A stretch of DNA of 41,633 bases, taken from contig CAJJBO010000024.1 in NCBI GenBank assembly GCA_905182485.1, forward strand, positions 1-41,633. The letters run 5' to 3'. Position 1 is the first letter of the stretch, and each line of letters starts with the position of its first letter. Below are positions 9,561 through 17,817 of the stretch, in pieces. Source of the DNA: an uncultured Luminiphilus sp. (GTDB lineage Bacteria > Pseudomonadota > Gammaproteobacteria > Pseudomonadales > Halieaceae). The position numbers and the translations under genes were made by a program. The notes under the pieces are model-generated. The model had not been told where the DNA came from. It saw only the letters and a program-made list of their open reading frames with translations, and searched no databases.

Positions 9561-10544
9561 TCACACACTATCACCACCCACCCGGATCACAGCGCGTCCG
9601 AGTAGCGCCCGCGCCTCCCAAGCGCGGTGCGCCTCTGCGATATCAGAAAGATCAAACTTCTGCTCAATGGGGATACGCCAAGTGTGGTCTGCCAGGGCTT
9701 GATGTGTCGCAGAGACTTCGGCACCCCCGCTAGCAGCCTGATGAAAGTACTGCACAAACCCCGACACCGAGCAGCTCTTACCGATCAATATGGACGGCGA
9801 AACGGGTGGCGCCTGCCCCGCACTGGCACCCAGATAAATGATATTGCCCAGTGGTGCCACCGCATCGAGATTCATCGGCGCTCGGGCACCGGCATTGCCA
9901 TCGAAGATAACGTCGGCACCGCGGCCATCGGTTAACGCCTTGACACCCTCGGGCCAGTCATCTCGCAAATAATCAATCACTGCATCCGGCTCAAACTGCT
10001 CAGCAAAGGCGAATTTGTGTTCGCCGCCGACTAAACCAATCACCTGAGCACCTGCTGACTTAGCGATCTGCATCACCAAAGCGCCCACGGCACCCGCCGC
10101 CGAATGCACCACCACCCACTGGTCAGGCTGCACCTTGGCGGCACTGTGCACTAACAGCCAGCTGGTATAGGCGCAGGTCGAAAAGCAGCAAGCCAAGGGC
10201 CAATCAAAGTCATCAGGCACCGGCACTAACCCCTGCGCTGGCACGATGGCAAAGTCAGCGTTACCCCCCCAGTGCCCGTTGGTCGCCACACGTTGATCCA
10301 ATAACGTCGAATCGACGCCTTCTCCTACCGCGTCGACACGACCGGCAAATTCAAAACCGGGAGTAAAAGGGTAGCCGGGGTGGTTCCATTTGATGCGATC
10401 CGCACGCGCATGATTATCAAGTGGGTTGAGTGAGGCATAGGCAACTTTAATGCGCACTTGTCCCGCTCCGGGATTGGGCTGTTCAGCCTCCTGCAGTGTC
10501 AGCACCTCTGGCCCACCTGGTTCTACCACCACCACTTGTCTCAT
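9561..10544 (-). CDS. NADPH:quinone oxidoreductase-like MDR enzyme (MDR2)
   Basis: Intact 327-residue zinc-less medium-chain dehydrogenase/reductase. Features are GGPEVLTLQE at the N-terminus, ASLNPLDNHARAD, PFTPGFEFAGRVDAVG, the cofactor motif SAAGAVGALVMQIAKSAGAQVIGL, and LSDIAEAHRAWEARALLGRAVIRV at the end. It would reduce a quinone or an alpha,beta-unsaturated carbonyl with NADPH in the cytosol. It is the first gene of the leftward run, with ATG 10542-10544. It faces a TonB-dependent receptor across a 249-bp divergent promoter region. It differs from MDR1 (6346-7320) and is not a recent duplicate. Confidence 0.88.
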   Translation of the reverse strand: MRQVVVVEPGGPEVLTLQEAEQPNPGAGQVRIKVAYASLNPLDNHARADRIKWNHPGYPFTPGFEFAGRVDAVGEGVDSTLLDQRVATNGHWGGNADFAIVPAQGLVPVPDDFDWPLACCFSTCAYTSWLLVHSAAKVQPDQWVVVHSAAGAVGALVMQIAKSAGAQVIGLVGGEHKFAFAEQFEPDAVIDYLRDDWPEGVKALTDGRGADVIFDGNAGARAPMNLDAVAPLGNIIYLGASAGQAPPVSPSILIGKSCSVSGFVQYFHQAASGGAEVSATHQALADHTWRIPIEQKFDLSDIAEAHRAWEARALLGRAVIRVGGDSV

Positions 10545-10591
10545 AACACTGCCTCACACCTATTCGGTTCAGAGTAAATTTGATCGGTTGT

Positions 10592-10709
10592 TATATCAAT
10601 AAGTCATTTTTGGCGATTCGTGCCTCGAGCCGTATTTTGACGCTGCAAAATTCGCGATTTGGAATCACTGGTTGGCGCTTGCGTATTTAAGCCTATTGGT
10701 ATATCAATA
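10592..10709. promoter_or_regulatory. Divergent promoter region with a repeated TATATCAATA element
   Basis: The ten-base word TATATCAATA occurs exactly twice, at 10592-10601 and 10700-10709, 108 bp apart. The spacer lies between the leftward VOC/MDR/MFS run and the rightward TonB receptor. One copy sits closer to each gene set, as expected for a shared operator. Inference only: no regulator gene is adjacent. Confidence 0.35.
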
Positions 10710-10793
10710 GAGCATTGGCGCGGTGCTCAGGAGTGAGTAATGTCCGGTAGCAGATTCGCCAAGCCACTAAAAACATAATATCGAGGCACCACC

Positions 10794-13373
10794 ATGACCC
10801 AAAATATTAGACTGACGCTGTTCTCAGCAGTTGCGCTTGCCGTCGCCGGCACACTACCGAGCACTCCAACCCTGGCACAAGAATCCGCGGCACTCGAGGA
10901 AGTCATCGTGACGGCTCGAAAGCGCGAAGAGAACCTGCAGGAGATCCCCATTGCTATCACGGCGGTGTCTGCAGCCGACATACTAGAAGGTGACGTAACA
11001 GGACTAGAGGATATCGCTGCCCTCGCCCCCGGTTTCTACTTCTTTAATCAGGGCGGGAGCCAGCCTGGGCGCTATAACACCCAGCTGCGATTCAGAGGAC
11101 TCAATCAGGCCCAGTTCTCACCCAGCTTTGAAACCGGCGCGCTGTTCGTAGATGGCGTGTACGTTCTGAATGGCGGCACCTCGTTGTCGTTAATGGACAT
11201 TGAACGTGTCGAGGTCATCAAAGGACCTCAGGCAGCCTACTTTGGGCGGAATACCTTCGGCGGTGCGGTCAACTTTATTACACGTGACCCCAGCATGGAG
11301 GAGGTGTCGGGCGAAATCTCGCTATCGGGCACCGACCGCAATCGTTTTGATGTGTCAGGCATCGTAGAGGGACCCATTATTCAAGACAGCCTGGCGGGTA
11401 GCTTGAGTTTCCGCATGTACGACAAAAAAGGACAATTCACCGCCTCAGATGGCGGCACCCTCGGCGACGAAGAGACCTGGGCGCTGAATGGCAAACTGGT
11501 GTGGCAACCGACCAATGCGTTGACCATAAAACTAAGAGCCGCCTATACCGAGGATGACGACGGACCTCCCGCGCAAGCCTACATTGCGGGCAGAACGAAT
11601 GATTCCTGTGCTGGAAAAACCATTCAAGTGAAAGCCGGTGGAACTGCTAATCCTTATAACTTTATTTGCGGACAAGTCCCAGGCGTTGGTCGAGCCGTGC
11701 CAGTGACCGGCAGTAGCATTATTGACGGCAATACCCAGCTGCCGACCAATTTGCTGAACCTGTTTGGTTTTGGTCCGTTAAATATTCAGGACGCTTACGC
11801 TAATCAAGACCTGCCTTCCGGCGTTCCCTCAATGGGCCGTTTGGGTCTGCTCCGTGAAACACTGCGATTGAGCGCTCACATCACCTATGAAATCAATGAC
11901 TACTCCATCGATTTCGTCGCAGGCCATAACGACCAGAAAGCGAACTTTGTGCGAGATTTTGATCTGACTGGCTTCTCCAACGGTTATTCCTCAGATCCTC
12001 AGGCTCTGGATGACACCAGCTTTGAGCTTCGCCTCACCTCGCCACAAGATGGTCGATTGAGATGGTCGTTGGGCGTCAATCACTATGAGCAAGAATTTAC
12101 TTCCTCACTCGCTGGTGGAAACTTCTTTTTCGGGTGCTTCGGCGCTCAAGGCGGCAATACTGACTCTCCCTGTCTCAATGTGGGGGGGCTCACCGTTGGA
12201 CTCGGCCCTTTCGCCAACTCTTGGGCGCAGTCGGATGAAACAGACGTACTCGGCTTCTTCGGATCGGTGGACTTTGACATTACCGACAGGCTGACAGTGA
12301 CCCTTGAGGGACGTCAACAAAATGACTCGCTCACAAAGGGAGGCGTTATCTCCGAAGAGGGCTTGCTGAACGGATCCACTGAACTGGAATTTAAAGAATT
12401 CCTGCCGCGGGCTATCGTTCGCTACCAGCCGTTTGATGGCACGATGCTTTATGCGAGCTACGCTGAGGGCATTGTTCCAGGCGACGTCAATATAGAACTG
12501 GTCAATGCCGATACGCAGGAGCTCGCACAATACGTGGAAGCCTTCCCTAGCTTGGGCGTTGCACTCCCTCCAGAAGAAATTGAAAGTATTGAACTCGGTT
12601 GGAAACAAACGTTCGCAGATGGCTCCGCCTACTTTAATGCTGCGGTCTATTTCTCGGAATGGACCGGTATTAAAGGCCGATCGAGCGTAGCCGTTAATGA
12701 GACGTGTACCTCAGCCGATGTTGCCTCCTCAGCGCCCGGTTGCTCCTACAACGGTGTGATCGGCGACCAAACAACGAAACAGCTAGAAGACGTCAACGGT
12801 GACCCCACAGGACCGCTCAAAAATGCGCGGAACGTCCTCCTAGACGGTGATGCTGACCTCTGGGGCTACGAGATTGAGATTGGAGGCCAGATTACCGACA
12901 ACTGGTCGGTAGATTTCAATTTGGCGTACGTCGATACGGAATACACTCGTTATCGTTACAACTTCGGTGAGGCGCGGCTTGGCTACTCGGACATGCGCGG
13001 TAACTCTGTTCCGCGAGTACCCGAATACACCGCCTTCGGCACAACAACCTACAACTGGAATATTGGCGAGGACATGGGGGCATTTATCCGTCTCGATGCT
13101 AACTACTTTGGTAAAACCTATACCGAAGAGCGCAACCTCAATTGGATGAAGTCTTACACCATCTTCAACCTACGGGGCGGTATCGAAACTGACGCCTACC
13201 GATTGGAACTGTTCGTGACTAATCTGACCGACGAAGACTCGTGGGCCAGTGGCGCTCGCTTCTCAGACACCGCGTTTGCCACCGACTTTGGCAACTTCTT
13301 TGTTGAGCAAGGGGTGAATGTCTCTCCCAATGACAAGCGCGAAGTTGGCGTAAGGGTGCAGCTCAGATTTTAG
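10794..13373 (+). CDS. TonB-dependent outer-membrane receptor
   Basis: Intact 859-residue outer-membrane transporter driven by TonB-ExbBD. A signal peptide (about residues 1-28, ending TPTLAQ) precedes the TonB box EEVIVTARK at about 36-44. The plug domain carries VTGLEDIAALAPG, RFRGLNQ, GALFVDGVYV and DIERVEVIKGPQAAYFGRNTFGGAVNFITRDP. A beta-barrel of about 650 residues follows, with typical strand ends and a C-terminal aromatic (VGVRVQLRF). The form is that of the broad carbohydrate/aromatic receptor group common in marine proteobacteria, not of a named siderophore receptor. It is divergent from the MDR/VOC/MFS run and is the likely import gate for that locus. A strong terminator follows. 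Confidence 0.93.
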   Translation: MTQNIRLTLFSAVALAVAGTLPSTPTLAQESAALEEVIVTARKREENLQEIPIAITAVSAADILEGDVTGLEDIAALAPGFYFFNQGGSQPGRYNTQLRFRGLNQAQFSPSFETGALFVDGVYVLNGGTSLSLMDIERVEVIKGPQAAYFGRNTFGGAVNFITRDPSMEEVSGEISLSGTDRNRFDVSGIVEGPIIQDSLAGSLSFRMYDKKGQFTASDGGTLGDEETWALNGKLVWQPTNALTIKLRAAYTEDDDGPPAQAYIAGRTNDSCAGKTIQVKAGGTANPYNFICGQVPGVGRAVPVTGSSIIDGNTQLPTNLLNLFGFGPLNIQDAYANQDLPSGVPSMGRLGLLRETLRLSAHITYEINDYSIDFVAGHNDQKANFVRDFDLTGFSNGYSSDPQALDDTSFELRLTSPQDGRLRWSLGVNHYEQEFTSSLAGGNFFFGCFGAQGGNTDSPCLNVGGLTVGLGPFANSWAQSDETDVLGFFGSVDFDITDRLTVTLEGRQQNDSLTKGGVISEEGLLNGSTELEFKEFLPRAIVRYQPFDGTMLYASYAEGIVPGDVNIELVNADTQELAQYVEAFPSLGVALPPEEIESIELGWKQTFADGSAYFNAAVYFSEWTGIKGRSSVAVNETCTSADVASSAPGCSYNGVIGDQTTKQLEDVNGDPTGPLKNARNVLLDGDADLWGYEIEIGGQITDNWSVDFNLAYVDTEYTRYRYNFGEARLGYSDMRGNSVPRVPEYTAFGTTTYNWNIGEDMGAFIRLDANYFGKTYTEERNLNWMKSYTIFNLRGGIETDAYRLELFVTNLTDEDSWASGARFSDTAFATDFGNFFVEQGVNVSPNDKREVGVRVQLRF

Positions 13374-13411
13374 ACTGACACTGCAGATCGTTTTTAGCGT
13401 TGTGACTTACC

Positions 13412-13435
13412 GGCCGGGGTAACCCGGCCTTTTTT
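13412..13435 (+). terminator. Rho-independent terminator of the TonB receptor
   Basis: Stem GGCCGGG/CCCGGCC with loop GTAA, followed by six T, 39 bp after the receptor stop codon. The convergent D-lactate dehydrogenase gene ends 27 bp further on. Confidence 0.92.
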
Positions 13436-13461
13436 ATGCCCGTCAGAAAAGCGGTAGTGCG

Positions 13462-15150
13462 TTAGTGGTAATGCCGACGCTTTGACATCTTTCCTACTCC
13501 CGCATTAAAGGTGTTGGTCGGATCGAGTCCCCGGTAAAAGGCGGCGTGGTCATGCTCTGCACAGTAGAGGTGCCCCACATTATGCTCCGCGGGATATTTA
13601 GCTCCAATGCCATCGAGCAACTCCATCATGCGGCGCTTCACGTCCTCAGGATCCACGCCCGCCTTCACAACAAAGTCCCAGTGAAAAACGTGGCACATAA
13701 AATGTCCTAAACGAAACGGTGCATCCAATTGATCGAGTAGATCTTCTGGTAAAAACGCATACCATTTGGAATAGTTACGCGGCAAGGCCACATCGAAAGT
13801 GACGAGACCTCCGGTTTCTTTTGCGTGGATTAAGCTATATCGCGCCGGAGCCCCACCGGCAACATAGCGGTGTAATAAGGCGGCCTCTCCTTCCTCGGGC
13901 GAGCATTCGAAAAAACTGCCGGCGTCTCCGTCGCGGGTCACCGATTGCAGCACTTCCCGAATCTCTGGGATGGCTGCATCGGCGCCCACCACGACCAAAT
14001 GATGCTCATAGGTCTCGCGATAAGCACGCATTCGCTTTGGGAGGTGGTCGGGCCATAGCTTTGCAAGCCAATGTAATAATCGATCTGCAGGTAGATCCGG
14101 TAAGCCCGGCACACGCTCTAAGAGCCGATCCACCGCCGCCTTCACCCTATACAGTCGGGGTAAAAAATCGGTGCCGAGGTATTTCAGAATGAGGAACATA
14201 TCCTTGCAGTAATGATCTGCGCCGTCGAACCAACCCCGATGCATATACTCACCCATCTCGGGGAGTTCTTGGCACTCAGAGAGAAGCCGCGTGCGAATGA
14301 CATTGAGCTGTTCGGGGTCGTTTGTTCCCACATAAAACACTTGCTCGGACTGCGGCTTGGCAAAGGTATCGACCCTGACCGCAAACACCGCGAGCTTGCC
14401 GGCGCTACCACTGGCTTCATGGAGTCGACGCTGATCAGCGTTAAAACGCGATGGCGTATCGGCCTCCACATCGCGCACGCGCTGGTGGTACTCGGGATCC
14501 GAGGCCAGGCCACTGGATAACGTCGCCGAGGCGGCATCGAAACGTTGCGCATCCAAATTGCCCAGTATCTCCTCTGGCGTGCTGCCCAACTCGATCCCCA
14601 AATGATTCACCAGTTCTAGTTCACCTTGCGCCGTGAGCTGCGCAAACACCGACAGCTCCGTATAGGCCGGCCCCCGCTTAACAAGGCTGCCTCCTGAGTT
14701 ATTACAAATGCCACCCACGACCGACGCACCGATACAGGAGGACCCAATAACCGAATGGGGATTTCTGCCGAACTCATCGAGCATTTCTTCGAGCCGGAAC
14801 AGCGTGCCACCAGCAAATACCAGGGCCTGCTTGGCGTCACATAATGGCATGCAGGTATCGAGCTTCAGCGTACTGATGATCACAACATCACGATCATAGT
14901 CATCACCATCGGGAGTCGAACCACCCGTGATACCGGTGTTAGCCGCTTGGCAAATAATCACGCAGTCCGCTGCCACGCAGGCTTTGAGCACGTGCCAGAA
15001 TCCCACCAGAGAGGTGGGCTCAAAGACGGCAATGGCAGATCCTGTGCCAAATCGCATACCGGTGGTAAATCGGCGGACCGTTTGCCCATCAGTAATGATT
15101 CGCGACTCCACCTTGGCTGCCGCTAAGTCTTTTATCCAGCTTTCAGTCAT
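13462..15150 (-). CDS. dld: Quinone-dependent D-lactate dehydrogenase
   Basis: FAD-containing peripheral membrane enzyme that oxidises D-lactate to pyruvate and passes electrons to quinone. Its 562 residues compare with about 571 for the E. coli enzyme. The FAD-binding part has CQAANTGITGGSTPDGDDYDRDVVII (about 68-93), SVIGSSCIGASVVGGICNNSGG (about 133-154) and the substrate-side HEASGSAGKLAVFAVRVDTF. The membrane-binding part carries MGEYMHRGWFDGADHYCKDMFLILKYLG and HFMCHVFHWDFVVK, and the protein ends AGVGKMSKRRHYH, all characteristic of Dld. The frame is intact. It is the last of three leftward genes (SDR, ThuA-like, dld), with 167 bp before it. Confidence 0.95.
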   Translation of the reverse strand: MTESWIKDLAAAKVESRIITDGQTVRRFTTGMRFGTGSAIAVFEPTSLVGFWHVLKACVAADCVIICQAANTGITGGSTPDGDDYDRDVVIISTLKLDTCMPLCDAKQALVFAGGTLFRLEEMLDEFGRNPHSVIGSSCIGASVVGGICNNSGGSLVKRGPAYTELSVFAQLTAQGELELVNHLGIELGSTPEEILGNLDAQRFDAASATLSSGLASDPEYHQRVRDVEADTPSRFNADQRRLHEASGSAGKLAVFAVRVDTFAKPQSEQVFYVGTNDPEQLNVIRTRLLSECQELPEMGEYMHRGWFDGADHYCKDMFLILKYLGTDFLPRLYRVKAAVDRLLERVPGLPDLPADRLLHWLAKLWPDHLPKRMRAYRETYEHHLVVVGADAAIPEIREVLQSVTRDGDAGSFFECSPEEGEAALLHRYVAGGAPARYSLIHAKETGGLVTFDVALPRNYSKWYAFLPEDLLDQLDAPFRLGHFMCHVFHWDFVVKAGVDPEDVKRRMMELLDGIGAKYPAEHNVGHLYCAEHDHAAFYRGLDPTNTFNAGVGKMSKRRHYH

Positions 15151-15317
15151 TATCTTTCCGTTGAATGTGTTGGTTTACTGAGATGCCTAAATTTCTGGAC
15201 GAGAGACTTACTAAGCTCCGGATGCACGCTAAAGAAGATGGACCACCGAGTGCTGCCGGCTACCTGCTCACAGCACCCATCACGGCTTTTCGGCACTACC
15301 GCGTTGCTAGCGGATAC

Positions 15318-16045
15318 TTACTCCTGCAAACCCCAGACAATCCCTCGACGCAACAAGTCATAAAACACCGGCAACTCCCAGCTGCCTCGCTCAATCTCAG
15401 GATATTCTTCGATCAGGGGTTGCATATCGTACGTTGACCGGCAGTGCCCAAGTGTTAAATACAACACTGTACCTGCGCCATAAGGACGAACATAAAACAC
15501 CCCATGCTTTTGCTCCTCCTCCCAGTTACTGTCCTGAAAGGCTTCAACAATGCCTGTAAATTAGAATGAAAAAGCATCTCATTTTCACCGAGTTCACCCA
15601 TATCACCTAATATTGCAACTTTTCTGCCTGAAGATTCACTTTGAGATAAAACATTAATGGCTGCCTCCATTGAAAGGTGCGCTAGGAATTGACTGCCGAG
15701 TACTTCCATAAAATCGGGGTGGTCCCGAGGCGTACGTAGCAAGGGAGGATCATGACTCAGCCACTCCAGCACCGAGTTCGTTGCGTGTAGCGCAAACCAC
15801 TTACCCCCTTTGTCTATGTACGACTTCAATAGCGCTTGACCGGCCGGATCAGGCATCTCGTCACAGGTGTAGGTGATCAACAGATCAGCTTCGCACATAG
15901 CCTCGACGTTACTGTAGTCATTGGCCACCTTTACCCGTGCCACGTCGTGCTCTGCTAAGAGCTTTAGCAACTCTAAACGAGCAAAATCAAAGTCGTGGTA
16001 TTTACCCCCACACACCAAATAAACATCTTTCCGTTTGCCCGCCAT
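15318..16045 (-). pseudogene. ThuA-like protein with an internal replacement by a MurF fragment
   Basis: The first 120 residues are a ThuA-like (class I glutamine-amidotransferase-like fold) domain: DVYLVCGGKYHDFDFARLELL, DLLITYTCDEMPD, GGKWFALHATNSVLEW and HPDFMEVLGSQFLAH. The last 75 residues are also ThuA: GVFYVRPYGAGTVLYLTLGHCRSTYDM and ERGSWELPVFYDLLRRGIVW. Between them, instead of the usual segment of about 40 residues, there is a piece of MurF. A frameshift then occurs near 15545. The gene as written cannot make a normal ThuA protein. ThuA-like proteins act on sugar derivatives; the role here is unknown. Its neighbours are an SDR and dld. Confidence 0.8.
15556..15677 (-). other. AT-rich MurF fragment inside the ThuA-like gene
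   Basis: Read leftward this stretch encodes SMEAAINVLSQ, then SGRKVAILGDMGELGENE, then LFHSNL. That is the C-terminal domain of the peptidoglycan ligase MurF, where the family reads ...SM.AA..vL...GRkiAvLGDMgELGe....H. Codons are AT-rich (TTA, AAA, ATA, AAT, TCT), visibly unlike the GC-rich flanks. The fragment is in frame with the ThuA N-terminal part but not with the C-terminal part. It is either a recombination scar from another species or a chimeric assembly. Boundaries are approximate. Confidence 0.75.
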
Positions 16046-16146
16046 AAGACTCCCTATTACTGTTTTGCGGCGAAATCACTCATTGATTACCGCTAATATA
16101 AAAACGCGCTAGTGCTGGTGCTGCATCAATATGACGTCGCTGATCG

Positions 16147-16950
16147 CTAGCCTTGCTGCGCAGCTGCCATCGCCGCCATGACCGATTCCTCAATCTCCGA
16201 GGGCAATGGGTTACGACGCAGCGTTAAGCCACCGTTCACCTGCAGATTCTGACCGGTCATATAGCACTCATCGCTACCTAAAAAGACAGCGGCAGCAGCA
16301 ACATCTTCAGACGTATTGAGCCTGCCGAGGGGATAATTTTTCAGGAACGCCTCGGTAAGCCCTGGCGTCTCAAGGTGAGGAGCCGCCATTGGCGAGGCAG
16401 TGAGGCCCGGTGAAATAGAATTCACGCGAATCCCTTTTGCGCCGTACTCATCGGCAACGCCCCGCACCACATGGTCTATGCCCGCCTTCGTGCCAATATA
16501 GGCGTGGTGATTTCCGACGAGGATCGTTGCGGTGGCAGAAGAGATCTGGATGATCGACGACGGATCCGGCATGACCCCCACTAACACCTGCATGAACTGG
16601 TAAGGCCCCTTAAACTGCAGGTCCATCATCATGTTCAGATCTGCTTCGCTGGTTTCCTCAAACTGCGTGAGGAGGCCAACGCCGGTGGCATTGACGGCGA
16701 TATCGATCTTGCCGTGCGCATCCATGATGGCCTGCACTGACGACTTAATGTCTTCCATCTTCGTGATGTCGCAGGTGACCGCCATGCCGCCGATCTCGTC
16801 GGCGAGGCGCGCGAGCTCTTCGGGATGGAGTACGCCGACCGCCACGATAGCGCCCTCTGCCGCGAAACGTTGCGCTATGACCTGGCCCATATTGCCCTGG
16901 CCTGCTGCGCCTAGCACGTAGGCCACCTTGCCTGCTAATCTACCCATCAC
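16147..16950 (-). CDS. Short-chain dehydrogenase/reductase
   Basis: A 267-residue classical-type SDR that oxidises or reduces an alcohol/ketone with NAD(P). The N-terminal motif is GAAGQGNMG (about residues 14-22), resembling the enoyl-ACP-reductase/divergent form of the glycine motif. CDITKMEDI, NATGVG, catalytic Ser in IQISSATATI, YIGTKAGIDHV (YxxxK), and IRVNSISPGLTASPM follow. The C-terminus YMTGQNLQVNGGLTLRRNP is typical. It is the first of the leftward set SDR, ThuA-like, dld, and divergent from a GST. The frame is intact. The substrate cannot be named. Confidence 0.88.
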   Translation of the reverse strand: MMGRLAGKVAYVLGAAGQGNMGQVIAQRFAAEGAIVAVGVLHPEELARLADEIGGMAVTCDITKMEDIKSSVQAIMDAHGKIDIAVNATGVGLLTQFEETSEADLNMMMDLQFKGPYQFMQVLVGVMPDPSSIIQISSATATILVGNHHAYIGTKAGIDHVVRGVADEYGAKGIRVNSISPGLTASPMAAPHLETPGLTEAFLKNYPLGRLNTSEDVAAAAVFLGSDECYMTGQNLQVNGGLTLRRNPLPSEIEESVMAAMAAAQQG

Positions 16951-17109
16951 TCATCCCCGTTTATTGTTTAAATTAAGACCGTCGATAAGTACTAAAAATC
17001 GCACGCAAGCGCTAATCTTCTGGTCATTAAAGCACTTCTTAAATTTGAAGAACACTCAAAATATTGGCTATGCTGGCGCGACTCGGCAAGCCGAGCTATC
17101 TTAGCGCTC

Positions 17110-17765
17110 ATGCAAGCAAGGCCCATTTTGTACTCTTTTCGACGTTGCCCTTACGCCATTCGCAGTCGCATGGCGCTCGCTGCGGCCAATTGTGTGGTCG
17201 AGCTCAGGGAAGTGGTACTCAAAGACAAACCCGCTGACTTAACCGCGGCATCACCCAAGGCCACGGTACCGGTGCTGGTCCTCCCAGACGGACAAATACT
17301 GGAAGAGAGCCTCGATATTATCGATTGGGCGCTTCATCACAACGACCCTCTCAATTGGGCTCCAAGGACGCGTGTGCGCAACCGATTGGATCCAACGCTG
17401 TGATGGCGAATTGAAAACGTGGCTGGATCGCTATAAATATGCAGACCGATTCCCAGAAGCCTCGGCAGAGCACTATCGTCAGCAAGCGGAACAGACCCTG
17501 CGGCACATGGAAAAGCGCCTTTGAGACGCACCGCTGGCTGGGAGGCACTAGCGCGACATCGCAGACGTCGCGGTGTTTCCCTTTGTGCGACAGTTTGCGG
17601 CGGTGGAGCCCCAGTGGTGGGCACAAGCACCCTACCCCAAGGTCCGTGCTTGGCTCGCGTTCTTGGCTGGACAGCGCGCTTTTTGCCTCGGTCATGAAAA
17701 AATATCCGCGCTGGGAACCAGAGCAGCCCATCACGCTGTTCCCCGCGCAGAGCGTCCCTGACTAA
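17110..17765 (+). CDS. Glutathione S-transferase family protein, frameshifted
   Basis: Cytosolic GST of about 215 residues spread over three frames. The N-terminal thioredoxin-like half reads ILYSFRRCPYAIRSRMALAAA, then KATVPVLVLPDGQILEESLDIIDWAL. The helical half reads DGELKTWLDRYKYADRFPE, RWLGG, DVAVFPFVRQFAAVEPQWW, and LDSALFASVMKKYPRWEP at the end. Shifts occur near 17355, at an extra T in the TTT run near 17521 (which otherwise gives RLETHRWL), near 17555 and near 17670. CPYAIR marks a Cys-type active site, as in omega/YfcF-like groups. The pattern is consistent with read errors. It is divergent from the SDR. Confidence 0.78.
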
Positions 17766-17817
17766 GGTGCTAAGCTCGCGTGACCACGCTTTATAATAAG
17801 AAACTGGAGACCCCGTC

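Noticed and set aside
15165..15437. Rightward 90-codon frame between dld and the ThuA-like gene
   Set aside because: Half of it lies antisense to the clear ThuA C-terminus; no family match.
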